Shown piece after piece: positions 30,101 to 40,231 of a DNA stretch of 51,592 nt. The stretch comes from CAYOFF01 sp964403415 (GTDB taxonomy: Bacteria; Patescibacteriota; Gracilibacteria; Absconditabacterales; Absconditicoccaceae). The position numbers were made by a program, and so were the translations under genes. The notes under the pieces were generated by a model. That model saw only the letters and a list, made by a program, of their open reading frames with translations. It had not been told where the DNA came from and ran no database searches. Every line of letters begins with the position of its first letter. Within the stretch, counting starts at the first letter, position 1. The stretch is from NCBI GenBank assembly GCA_964403415.1, contig CAYOFF010000004.1, forward strand, positions 1 through 51,592, given 5' to 3'.

Positions 30101-30137
30101 AAACCTCTTTGTCCTGACGGATAAGGAGGTTTTTTTA
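30101..30137. terminator. Strong hairpin with T-tract ahead of the 448-aa gene
   Basis: AAACCTC at 30101-30107 pairs with GAGGTTT at 30126-30132 around TCC-TGAC-GGA, followed by a T-run. An A-run on the other side makes it potentially bidirectional. It lies between the short His-rich frame and the gene starting at 30158. Confidence 0.7.
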
Positions 30138-30157
30138 TTGCTTCTGGTACAACTCTT

Positions 30158-31504
30158 ATGAATAATTCATCTACAAGTTCATCTCTTACATCTGCATCCA
30201 CCTTTCCTATTCCTCCCTCACTCTCTGATGAACTCTGAGATAAACTTGTGTACTGACGAATAAAACGCGTATCAGCCACACGTAATTGGAGAAGCAGAGA
30301 TTTTGAGAGACTCAAACTAGAGTATGCAAATGACATAGAGCTCATTGATATGCATTATCCGCACATTAGAAAACAGAATGTATACGACAGACGCATTCTT
30401 GCATCTCTCTCTGAGAGGACTAAACACAAGGTACTTGGCGTTTTATTACACCACGTGATAGGCCATACGACTGATCTTTCAGATCATACATGTATCTCGG
30501 ATTCAGTCGACTATCACCTACGTCTCTATGGTGTACAAGTATCCAAAGAAGAAAAAAATCTCCTCCTAAGCAAGATAGTAGACTACATAAAGAACTCGAC
30601 CATCTCTCAGCTTCTTGATACACTGACTCTTCCTTCATCATCCTTTACCTCTTTCCAGTCCTTACCTATGACACTTATTACTTCGTATCTCGATGTATTC
30701 CAGCAGCTTTCTCATCAAGACGCACCTATCAAAGATTTGTTTGCTAAGCGAATTGCCGATATAGACGTTAGCCTCACTATTCCCTACAAGTCAGATCTCA
30801 AAGTAGCCCAAACACTTGCTTGAATGCGTAGCGAACACATGATTACCTTTTGTTGTCCTGACTACAGATACTATACTGAAGGATGAAATCTCGTATGCGA
30901 CACTTCTGTCGTATGATCTGAGATCTGAAATTTTGGCGAAATAGTAATAAGATCACTCAAAAAAACACTAGGCGATATCTCTGCACTCTGATATCTCAAA
31001 ACACTTAGCATTATTATGCCTACCTACCAAATATATCTAACACCTGGTGAGTCATATGATGTATATTGTCAGAAACTCCTCTCTACCTGAAATAAGATCG
31101 CATCGCAACTCACCACATTTTGTGAGGAGCAAGGCATAAATTTACGTATCGATGTACACCTTTCACACGATCTCTACAGTGACCAACGCATTTATGACTA
31201 TAAACAACAGATCAAAGATCAGGTAGAAAGAGACGCTAAAGCTTTTGGTGATTTCTACAGAAAAACATTGCAGATCGAAACAAACTATGGTAATGATAAA
31301 TTTTTGGATATTCTCGTAAGTGACATGGCTGAATGAGATCTCCTGACTACGTGCTTTGACCCTAATAACACCCTCTATTTCCTCCCAGAAGATGAAGCTA
31401 TGCTCAGACCACAACTCGTCTATATGCTCCAAAACAAATACTCTCAAGAAACACCAAGGTGATTACCTACGCTTATTCTGCAAGCCGCAGAGGGAGGGAT
31501 GTAG
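30158..31504 (+). CDS. Unknown protein behind a candidate attenuator (448 aa)
   Basis: MNNSSTSSSLTSASTFPIPP opens a Ser/Thr-rich N-terminus. A long soluble, mixed helical protein follows (HKVLGVLLHHVIGHTTDLSD; KEEKNLLLSKIVDYIKN; QIYLTPGESYDVYCQKLL; KQQIKDQVERDAKAFGDF), closing TLILQAAEGGM. Several Gly are TGA. No known motif, signal peptide or membrane segment was recognised. It is rich in His, Tyr and Cys in places (MITFCCPDYRYYTEGNLVC). An in-frame non-ATG start (ATT) nearer the GGAGG of the terminator hairpin is possible but less likely. It is followed by a strong bidirectional terminator. Confidence 0.55.
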
Positions 31505-31524
31505 GAAAAATATTTCTTCAACAG

Positions 31525-31549
31525 AAAAAGAGACCATAGGTCTCTTTTT
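31525..31549. terminator. Bidirectional terminator
   Basis: AAAAAGAGACC and GGTCTCTTTTT flank ATA: a perfect 11-bp stem with A- and T-runs on both flanks. It ends the 448-aa gene on plus and tRNA-Leu(GAG) on minus. Confidence 0.85.
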
Positions 31550-31578
31550 CTTATCATCAAGTATGAGTTTCATTATGG

Positions 31579-31658
31579 TGCCTGAGGGGGGACTCGAACC
31601 CCCAAGCCGAAGCATACGCACCTCAAGCGTACGTGTATACCAATTCCACCACCCAGGC
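31579..31658 (-). tRNA. tRNA-Leu (GAG)
   Basis: An 80-base tRNA on the minus strand: acceptor GCCTGGG pairs with CTCAGGC (one G-U), discriminator A, anticodon loop TTGAGGT with anticodon GAG, long variable arm, T-arm GGGGGTTCGAGTCCCCC. It resembles the CAG isoacceptor at 27486. Confidence 0.94.
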
Positions 31659-31670
31659 ATGGACTAGAAG

Positions 31671-31690
31671 ACCCCGGCGAGCGGGGCTTC
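31671..31690 (-). terminator. GC-rich hairpin after the regulator gene
   Basis: CCCCG at 31672-31676 and CGGGG at 31682-31686 form a short strong stem about 30 bases past the stop at 31718 (minus). Only a weak T-tract follows. Confidence 0.4.
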
Positions 31691-31717
31691 ATAGTGTGGA
31701 TATCTTATATCAGATTT

Positions 31718-32791
31718 CTACTTACTCGCTAACTGGTAGATACCTTTCTCTACCCTCTCAAATACTTCTCTGTACTTCTGCAAGGTAAGGACGATCGTAT
31801 TTGGACTTACCATCTTTTCCTTGAGTACTTCTTTGGAGATTTCTTTGATAGACATTGATCTTCACATGTTTGTCATAATGCGCTCAATAATCTCTTTGAC
31901 GCTTCCTCCCTGGAATCCCCACTCTTTGAGTCCGTAGATACCAAGTCACATATTTACAAACATTTCATTATTTTTTACGAGCTCGTTGTGAATCGTGTTT
32001 ACTTTGACAGGCTTATCAGGGAACCATTCGATTACTTTGGAAGCCATCTCCTGGTAGTGAATAGGCTTGTTTATTCTTCTAAGAATGTAGAGGATTTTTT
32101 GCTTGATAGTCTTGGGACATACTTCTGTAAACGTATCCAATCCAATCTTTCCGTAGAATGTTGCCACCTGCTTGATAGACTTGAAGAAGTTCATGTAGAA
32201 GAGATTGTTGCTCAGATATGGAATGTCTTCGTACTTGCTCTGGAAGACTGCCTTGAGCTTATCTACAAACTCATAGAGATCCTCTGCTACGTCTTTCTTG
32301 GTGAAGTAACTCACGACATAGTCTCCAATCTCGATCAAGAGATCTGAGAACAATGGATCAATATAAAATCACTTATTCAAAAACTTAATTCTCTTGAGAT
32401 AGTAGATATCAAAATCAGATACAACAATCATCTTGAGCTCCTGTGCATTGAACTTACCGATACCCTTGTTGAGTAGCTTCGCTACAAGTTCATCTTCTAC
32501 GAGGAAGCCTCAATTTTTGTCGAGAATTTTTTTTGCTTCTTCGATTACTTTGAGATATTTTTCGTTACCAATAATCAATCTTCTGAATCTCATCAATCAC
32601 TGACTTTCGATCTGTCTTACTCTCTCCCTAGTAAGACCATAGCTTTCTCAGATCTTTTGGAGTGGTGTTTCCTTTCCTGTGGTTAATCCGAACTTTCTGA
32701 ATAAGACGAGCTGCTCTTTCGGTTTACAGTATTGGAGGATATCTTTTACATTTGTTGCATCGAGGTCAACTTTAATTTTCTTATCATCCAT
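31718..32791 (-). CDS. Sigma-region-4/HARE-HTH-type transcription regulator (357 aa)
   Basis: Near the N-terminus PLQKIGESYGLTRERVRQIE is a sigma-70 region 4 helix-turn-helix (first Gly TGA), followed by MRFRRLIIG. The C-terminal half has two winged-helix-like modules of the HARE-HTH/RpoE-delta style: KQKILYILRRINKPIHYQEM, then VKVNTIHNELVKNNEMFV; and VKEIIERIMTNMGRSMSIKE, then VSPNTIVLTLQKYREVFERV. A middle domain of about 120 residues is unassigned. No regions 2 or 3 are present, so it is not a full sigma factor; it may bind core polymerase or promoter DNA. It starts at MDDKKIKVDL. Confidence 0.75.
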
Positions 32792-32931
32792 CTTTTCATG
32801 GAATCACATGGGAGAAATGCAAAATAAATAAATAGAACGAAACGTATTGATGCACCTTTATCCATTCGACTAGTCATGTCAAGCAATTTTGCCAAGATTA
32901 ATATATATATTTTTACATATGTCCGTATGCG

Positions 32932-33312
32932 TTATACATTGTTCTTCTCATTCTTCAAGTAGGTTTCGAGAATATGCATTGCGGCCACGGTATCCTCTGC
33001 AATATTTTTTGTAAAGTCTCCTGTGGTCTCTCACGACTGCACACTTGTATACTCTTCATCTACTTTTTCTATAGTAAGTTTTTCATCTATCAATAGCAAG
33101 CGCTCTATCATCACATCTATGGCTTTCTGAGCGTCTTCGTGATGTTTTGGATATCCTATGATTATTTTTTTGATCGCATATCTTGCAAGTACATCGCTTA
33201 TATTATAGTAGAATGTTTGGTCGTTCATTAGGTATCCTATCGGCATAATCATATTTGCTCTTACGTTTTGGTAGGCACAGCCGATATATTTTTTTCATCG
33301 ATCCATTGCCAT
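32932..33312 (-). CDS. ruvX: RuvX/YqgF-family Holliday-junction-resolvase-like nuclease
   Basis: 126 aa. MAMDRGKKYIGCAYQNVR corresponds to the family's opening GxDxGxKxIGxA with the catalytic Asp (one Gly is TGA). VLARYAIKKIIIGYPKHHED matches the IVVGLPxxxDG strand, and VDEEYTSVQSGE matches the DERxxT-type motif with changes. Family roles are Holliday-junction or pre-16S rRNA processing. It is divergent from recG. Start at 33312; 33306 is also possible. Confidence 0.75.
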
Positions 33313-33360
33313 AATATTTCCCGCTCCTGCTTGCTGCATGTGTGTACAAATAGTATAAAT

Positions 33361-33418
33361 ATCTACGCCATTAGCTCTCATCCTCTCCCCACAGGAGGTG
33401 TGTTCTCCCAGGTATAAC
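33361..33418 (+). repeat. Dispersed hairpin repeat, right-half copy
   Basis: ATCTACGCCATTAGCTCTCA, TCCTCTCCCCACAGGAGG and the closing CCCAGGTATAA match the right half of the full element at 39515-39570. It lies in the gap between the divergent ruvX-like gene and recG. Confidence 0.65.
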
Positions 33419-33551
33419 TTAAAATACGTTAATAGCTTCAAAAAGACTTATAAAACAGTACATATAGGAAAGTCCCCCGATTGCAACCCTTTATTGACAA
33501 TTTCTATAAATGGTTTGTAGTAGGGTATTTTATGATAGTCGTCTGTAGGTT

Positions 33552-35606
33552 ATGTGAGCTCCTCAACCCCTCCAACGCCTCCTCAGGACAACGCCTGCGT
33601 ATGTCGCGAAACTCGCTCTGTGAGGGATAATTCAGCCGGAAGACCTTCTGCGATATTTTCCTAGAACATACGAAGATAGGGTTCAAATCAAGCAACTCCA
33701 TGAGGTTTTGGTCGATGGCAGCATACAGACTGTCAAATGAATGATTACCAAAAAATCGTTCATCAGAACACCCACTGGGAAGAGACTGTGCGAACTTACT
33801 TTTGTCGATGAGGCAGGAAATACCTGACATATCCAGCTGCTCAACAATATGTTTATCATGAGACAAGTCTCCCTCAAGCATCGATATCTTATTATCTGAA
33901 AACCACAATTCCAAAAAACAAAGCTTGTTTTCTGGCATCCTGAGCTGCTCTCTAGCGAGGAATTTGAAAAAGACAGTGTGTTCGTAGGAAGAATATATCC
34001 TGTCTACTCTGAGCTCCATGGGATCAAACCCACGTGGTTTGCGAGGAAGTTATTTGAGGCAATGCCGCAGATTCTGCCGCTCGTGGAAGACGCTCTTCCC
34101 AAAGCATTTCTCGATCATTACAATCTTCCTGATCTGCATACGACTATCCGCAACATCCACTTCCCTCCATCGCTGGAAGCAGCAGAAGAAGCCAAGACAA
34201 GAGTATTTTTTGAAAGACTTCTGCATGTACAACTCCTCTCACTCCTCAATAAGTCCTCGTATGAAGTCAGCCTTGCACCTAGTGAATCACCACATCGAGA
34301 GATGATCAAAGAGATGATTACACAGTTACCTTTTGCGTTGACAGGCGCTCAAAAGAGGGTAATCAAAGAGATTATTGATGACTTCCATGGACCCAGGACA
34401 ATGATGAGACTGCTGCAAGGCGACGTAGGAAGCTGAAAAACCATTGTTGCAGCACTTGCAGCAGTCTATCACCATAGAGTGTTTGGTGGGCAAGTGGCAT
34501 TTTTGGCGCCGCTTGAAGTACTTGCCCAGCAGCATTACAGAAGCCTTGCAAAGCTGCTTCTGCCGCTTGGAATGCGTGTCGAACTCCTCACCGGATCACT
34601 CACCAACAAGCATAAGCAGCAGATCAAAGAGGCTTTGGCACAAGGCAATATCGATGTTATTGTCGGCACACATGCCGTCCTTCAGGACGATATTGCCTTT
34701 CATAAGCTCGGCTTCGCCGTCATCGACGAGCAGCACAAATTTGGTGTCAAACAAAGAGCTGCTCTTCAGCGCCAGGGGTCGCCACACCTCCTCCAGATGA
34801 CTGCGACCCCTATCCCGAGGTCGCTCGCCCTTGCGTATTTTGGTGAGTTTGACGTTAGTATCATAGATGAAATGCCTCCTGGCAGGAAGCCTATCATCAC
34901 CAAAATCATGAGCAATGCCGAGCGGAAAAAACTCAAACCTCGGGTCATGACCAAGGTCATGCAAGGGCAGAAGGTGTTTATCATCACGCCGCTCATCGAG
35001 GAAAGCGACAAACTCGATGAGGTCAGCTCTGCCCTTGTCGAATACGAGCTCGTATGCGAGCTCTACCACGAACTCTCCTGAAAAATAGGTCTTCTCCATG
35101 GCAAAATGAAGCCCAAAGACAAAGAAGACGTTATGCAAAAATTCAAAACCGGCGCTTATAGTATCCTCGTTTCTACTACGGTCATAGAAGTGGGTATAGA
35201 CATCCCCGAAGCTAGCATCATTATCGTCAAAAATGCTGAAAGATTCGGGCTTTCTCAGCTCCATCAGCTCCGCTGAAGAGTCGGAAGGTCGGATATCCAA
35301 TCATACTGCTTCTTGCAGCTTAAATCCAAGTCGTGAGACTCGTATACCAGGCTTCGTAATATGGAAGAGACCACAGATGGCTTCAAACTCGCTGAAATAG
35401 ACCTTCAGCTCCGCTGATCTGGTGAAATTTTGGGTCTTAGACAGTCTGGTGAGACTGATATCCCCCTACATCTGCTCACTGATGTTACGTTCCTCAAGCG
35501 CGTCCAAGAGGCCGCTCATTGGCTTCTAGACAAGTATCCAAGCCTAGCAACCCTTGATCTCCTCAATGCCGAGCTCCAAAAGAAAATGGACTCTACATTA
35601 GTGTAA
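33552..35606 (+). CDS. recG: ATP-dependent DNA helicase RecG
   Basis: RecG remodels stalled forks and branched DNA. 684 aa with a wedge domain (LLRYFPRTYEDRVQIKQL), Walker A GDVGSGKTIVAAL (the second Gly is TGA), DEQHKFG (the usual DEQHRFG with Lys), TATPIPRSLAL, and the C-terminal STTVIEVGIDIPEAS, QLRGRVGRS, LRGSGEILGLRQSG. At least ten Gly are TGA. The start MGAPQPLQRLL follows an in-frame stop three bases away. Confidence 0.95.
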
Positions 35607-35701
35607 ATACTACGACCTTACAACCGTAGTTAAAATTTGCCTTTTTTGCGTGTTTTCAGCATACTTTGGTAGTCAATTATGTTCTACCTTCTGAGACACT
35701 C

Positions 35702-37000
35702 ATGAGTGTACTAGCAGACTACAAAGAGCAACTCGATAAGGCAATCCAAACCAAGGATATCGTCAAGATTTTTGATGCACTCTTGGTGATTGCGACTGAA
35801 CTCAATGCGTCAGATATTCATATCGAGCCCTACCAGAATGACTGTAGAATGAGGCTTAGAGTAGATGGCGTCATGCAGACACTTGTAACCTATCCCAAAC
35901 ATCTTCACGAGAATATTATTGCAAAATTCAAAATAGAGTCCTGACAGATGCGCCCTGACGAGAAAAGGCTCCCTCAGGATGCCCGTGTGTCTACGCTTAT
36001 TTCTACACAGAAGGATCTTGATCTCCGTGCCAATACACTACCCACTGTCCACGGTGAAAAGCTTGTTCTTCGTATTGTGGATAAGTCCAAAAAAATTCCT
36101 ACACTTGATCAGCTTGGTCTCGAGTGAACACAAAAAGATATTTTGCTCAGAAATATCTGATATCCTAATGGTATTATTCTGGTTACCTGACCTACGGGAT
36201 CTGGTAAGACAACTACGCTCTACGCCTGCCTTCATGATCTCAACAAAGTAGGCGTCAACATAACTACCTTTGAAGATCCCGTGGAAATAAAACTCAATGG
36301 AATGAATCAGTCTCAGATCAGAGTAGATATTGGGTTTTCATTTGCTCAGTGATTGAGATGATCACTCAGACAAGATCCAGATATTGTGATGGTCTGAGAA
36401 ATCCGTGACCGAGACACCCTTGAGGCTGCTATGGAAGCGTCTATGACTGGTCACCTGGTCTTCTCGACCGTACATACCAACTCATCATCTGAAACGATTA
36501 CGAGATTGACCAACCTCGGTGCTCAGCCATATATGATGACGTGAACCCTCAATCTTATTGTTGCGCAGAGACTTGCAAGAACTATCAATATCGAGCATCG
36601 CGTGCATATCAATGCGCGCGAGACTACTCCCATACTCTATGAGAGCGCGCTACAAGCGTTACGCTCTATGCCAGAACAAGAACTCATTCACGAACTCAAA
36701 GTCAGAAATATAGATCCTCAAGCAGCGAAAGCATTTTTTGAAGATGGTATGACCTACGCGCCGGATCCTACTGCAGGAGACAAGGGCATGAGCTGAAGAA
36801 TTGCTATCTATGAAATGCTAGAGTTTGATGATGAAATCAAAGAAATGCTCCTCTCTGGAAAGACCGCACTTAGTCTAGAAAAATATGCCCTTGAACAAAA
36901 ATGAATGGTCAATCTCGAAAGAGATGCCGTCTTCAAAGTTATCCAATGAAAAATTTCACTCGAGGAAGTCTATAGACTCGTGAAGCATAAGAAACTGTAA
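35702..37000 (+). CDS. PilB/GspE-type assembly ATPase lacking the N-terminal domain
   Basis: 432 aa. NASDIHIEPYQNDCRMRLRV, MRPDEKRLPQDARVS, Walker A VTGPTGSGKTTTLY (Gly is TGA), Asp box TTFEDPVEIKL, Walker B VMVGEIRDRDT, and TGHLVFSTVHTNSSSETITR. It would power type IV pilus or type II secretion-like assembly at the membrane. Family members are usually near 560 aa; the MshE-type N-terminal domain and the tetracysteine loop are absent. A TTG start at 35666 is an alternative. Confidence 0.88.
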
Positions 37001-37008
37001 GCAAGATG

Positions 37009-39426
37009 TTATTTGTACATCACCTCTATTATATCTCTATAGCTATCGCTTACGATAGTTACATCAGGCCCGCCAATAGTTGCAAATGGACCATCTCCTG
37101 TGTAGAGGCGTAGTGTTTTACGAGAACCTATATCTTCTTCTTTTGATGACTTGTATAGTCTTCATGTTCATCACGTTTTCTTGTTATACAGATAGTATTG
37201 TCTACTTTTACTGGTAGGATTAGGAATCCATACTGCCAACACGTCAGACCCTTTGTTGGTTCATCGCAAACGCATCCTATGCAAGTCATTCGTTTGACAC
37301 ACACCATCTATCGTGTGAGAACCATCCCCTTCTTGCCTAATGTAGTATAGTTTATCTATGTCCCCATCTCCTATACACACGAAATCGTGCGGAAAATCTA
37401 GTTTTATATCTCCCTTTCACAGCTCTTGCATCTGTCAGGTAGTGTAATTTAGTAATACTCGCGCTTTGTCGACATTTCTCTGGAGAAAAGCATACTCTTT
37501 TTCGATACGCAACGTTTCTGCGAAATTTCTTAGGATAGGTCATCGCGACACCTGTTCCTGAAAGACCTTCTCCCCTGGCAATGTCATATATGTTCATATG
37601 GAACTCATATCTATTGATCCGTCTGACATATTATCTCCTGTTGGTTTCTCATACACCATCGTCATATACCCCTGCTGTTCGGTATATCATCGAGACGACT
37701 TTGGGGTCACATAGCCCACTTTCTTATTGGTGTTCTTATCTACTAGGCATAAACAGCCATCTGTCTGCACAAGCACATAGTATTTTTGCTGCAAAGATGC
37801 TATTAGTCTATCTACACTTCCTATCACCTCTTCGTGTTTTGAAAATTTTTCACTAATTATTTTTCTTTCTCGGCTTTGCTCATTTGAGGCAAGGAGATTG
37901 TAGCGTCTGTTGATGCCTCATTGTTCTCGATCGATAATGACCGCACCTGTCGCGATATTAATAAGTCATTTCTTCATATCCACACCGGCTCCGTATTCTA
38001 TCTCTGTAATATAATCAAATCCTTCTAGGAACTCTCTTTCAAACCTTATATATCCATCAATACATATTTCTTGACCGAGCTGCTCTCACGTACGTTCATT
38101 GTATATCCTATACGTGTTGGTATGTGAGCTTCTTGATCCCGCAGCATCTGTTCACTGTGTTTCTTCACAAACAATTACCTTCGTTTCACCAACTGTACGA
38201 ATACTTACTTCACTAGCCGACGCCCCATCTCCTCCGGATAATAGTTCTACTGCATGTCACGGTTTTGCACTTACGAGTAGTTGTCTTTTTTTGTATTTTT
38301 CTTCTGTATCTAGCTCTATTATGTATGTAGAAGGAGCTAATAGTGAGATAATTTTCTTGATATGCGTATAGTTTCATGCTCGACCTGGCACAAGCTGATT
38401 CATCTCTGTTACCGGCTCACCTGTCTCTGTACCTAGCAGCTGTACATTTTTCAACTGTACTCCTGGTATCGTATCCTCCTGCTGCTGTCACACTACCACA
38501 AGTTCATTTATTTCTTGTTCTGGCACTCCTAGTACTCTCAACTTACTAACGACTTCATCTCTCTGTGCTACAACGTTTGCTAAGGTAATATTTTGAGACT
38601 GAGTTGCACCACGTATACCATCTGCCTTTACCGACCTTTCTATCATTTCTTCTTCATCACGCACAAGTGATGCTTCTCCATTTAGCTGAGCTATATCATT
38701 TTCAAGCAATGCTTTTTCGTCCTCTAATCAATCAATAATTATCTGATTTTTTTCCCCTCCTTTTTCATTTTCTTTACCTAACTCTTCTTCCACTTTTTCT
38801 TTTTCCTGCACTTTTGCGGTTATTTGACGTCACAGTAACTCTTTTTGACGTTCTAGTTTTGTTATCACACCGCCCATTCTCTCCTTGCGACCTCAATGTT
38901 CTAGATAGTCCGCTATAGTTGCCAACTGCGCTAAACGCTTCTTGCCATATGCCATCAATTGTGCTCTTTGCGCCTCACTTATTCTAGAAGATTGATATTC
39001 ACTTACTGCTTTCTGAGCATTGTCTAGTTGTGGCTGTAATGCACTACCCTTTTCTGGTTTATTTTGTTCTCTCCAGTAAGTCATCGCAGCTTCTATGTCT
39101 GCGACCTTTTTCTTTAGGAGAAGAAGCTCTGCGTCTTCTTCTTGTCCTACTGTCTCCCATAGATTTTTTAGCTCTTCATACGCCAATCTCTTCTTTTCTC
39201 GGTTTAATGCCTCTTCTGGTGTCGGTTTGTGCGTTGCATATTTGGGTTGATTTGTGAGGATATCGGCTATTGCTGTAGCATCTTCTGATAATCCGCGTTT
39301 ATTTACTACGTCTTCTGCTGTTTCTATGCCAAAATTCTCAGAAATCAGTGCATCCCTCGGGTGTCCACCGTGCACTACTGGGGGGGTTCCTACTGGAGAA
39401 GCGCTTGGGACTGGTGTGGTAGTCAT
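37009..39426 (-). CDS. Large coiled-coil protein of unknown function (805 aa)
   Basis: An N-terminal disordered Thr/Pro start (MTTTPVPSASPVGTPPVVHG) is followed by a long Glu/Lys/Gln-rich coiled-coil stretch (residues about 70-290: AYEELKNLWETVGQEEDAEL; ADIEAAMTYWREQNKPEKGS; TAKVQEKEKVEEELGKENEK). The C-terminal 500 residues are beta-rich with phrases such as INIATGAVIIDREQGG, QTDGCLCLVDKNTNKKVGYV and YYLYNKKTGGTGRLYKSSK. These resemble short WG-repeat-like blades without clear periodicity. Many Gly are TGA. No signal peptide. It is convergent with the pilB-like gene, stops 9 bases apart. Its upstream region holds the full hairpin repeat. Confidence 0.6.
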
Positions 39427-39444
39427 GGGTATCTCTACACAATA

Positions 39445-39570
39445 CTAAATAAATATCCACGCCCTTACAGGCGTGGTATTTACCTGCGAACTTCTTCAAA
39501 CTTCGTAAGAAGAAGGCTACGCCGTTAGCTCTCATCCCCTCCCTCCCAGGAGGGGCTCGCAGGTATAGCA
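39445..39570. repeat. Full-length dispersed hairpin element, possible IS200/IS605-derived MITE
   Basis: CCACGCC and GGCGTGG (39457-39476) form a first hairpin. ACCTGCGA (39482-39489) pairs with TCGCAGGT (39557-39564) and encloses two inner hairpins: CTTCTTC/GAAGAAG, and CCCCTCC/GGAGGGG (39536-39555). Parts recur at 6551, 9815, 33361 and more weakly 3325 and 11161. The layout resembles the hairpin ends of IS200/IS605 elements and their small non-autonomous relatives. No transposase is present. Confidence 0.65.
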
Positions 39571-39640
39571 TGTGTATTATACTTATATATCCGTATATGT
39601 CAATCTTTGTGTGCCTATGTTTTTGTCCTATATAACTCGG

Positions 39641-40093
39641 TTATTGGCTCTCTTCTCCTGTATTTCCTTCTACTACCTTCTTGATATCCTGGATTCTGTA
39701 GCCCCTGCTTCTGAGTTTCTGGATAATATCAAAGCCATTCATTCCTTTTGCTTTGTATTTTTCTATTTCTCTAGCGATCTTTGCTTGGGTTCATGACTGA
39801 ATCTCCTCATCTAACTCTCATTTCACCTGCTGGATAATCTCCTTGGAGACTCATTTACTCTTGAGCTTCATAAGGATCGGACCGAGTGGCTTCCCTTTTC
39901 TTCCGACTTCAGAATTGACGTAGAGCTTGGCGTATTGGTAGTCGTTGACGTAGTTTTTGTCTTTGAGTATTTGTATTGAGGCATCAATCTCATCCTCTCC
40001 GTACTTTTTTTTGCGGAGCTGTAAGCGGAGCTCAAACTCTGTTTTGGGGTAACGACTGATATAGTGTACTGCATAGTCAAAGCAAGATGCCAT
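39641..40093 (-). CDS. recX: Regulatory protein RecX
   Basis: 150 aa: AVHYISRYPKTEFELRLQLR, YVNDYQYAKLYVNSEVGRKG, LILMKLKSKGVSKEIIQQV-type repeats and KLRSRGYRIQDIKKVVEG. Three-helix RecX repeats that modulate RecA filaments. Three Gly are TGA. It is divergent from mraY. recA is not in the window. Confidence 0.88.
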
Positions 40094-40165
40094 AGATATG
40101 ATGTATGTCTAAATGAGCGATAGTATAGTCATTCTCTACTTAGAATCTAGACTCCTTTTGCACCG

Positions 40166-40193
40166 TTGCAATATCGCTCAAGATAAGTATCTT
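40166..40193 (+). promoter_or_regulatory. Candidate promoter for mraY
   Basis: TTGCAA at 40166-40171, a 16-base spacer and TATCTT at 40188-40193, about 40 bases before the mraY ATG. The -10 match is moderate. Confidence 0.4.
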
Positions 40194-40231
40194 TTCGCGA
40201 GTGTCCGCTCGTTTTAGGCGTTCTGTGTACA

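Noticed and set aside
30052..30345. A Ser-rich frame on the minus strand
   Set aside because: It is antisense to the N-terminus of the 448-aa gene and would cross a strong terminator hairpin.
33504..34019. A 171-codon minus-strand frame ahead of recG
   Set aside because: The plus strand here encodes the RecG wedge domain (LLRYFPRTYEDR) once TGA is read as Gly.
34596..35300. A 234-codon open frame on the minus strand
   Set aside because: It lies wholly opposite the recG helicase core, whose motifs are unmistakable; the antisense frame shows no motif and reflects codon bias.
33978..35606. recG read as a set of broken or pseudogene pieces
   Set aside because: The breaks are TGA codons at conserved Gly positions, so the gene is intact under the host code.
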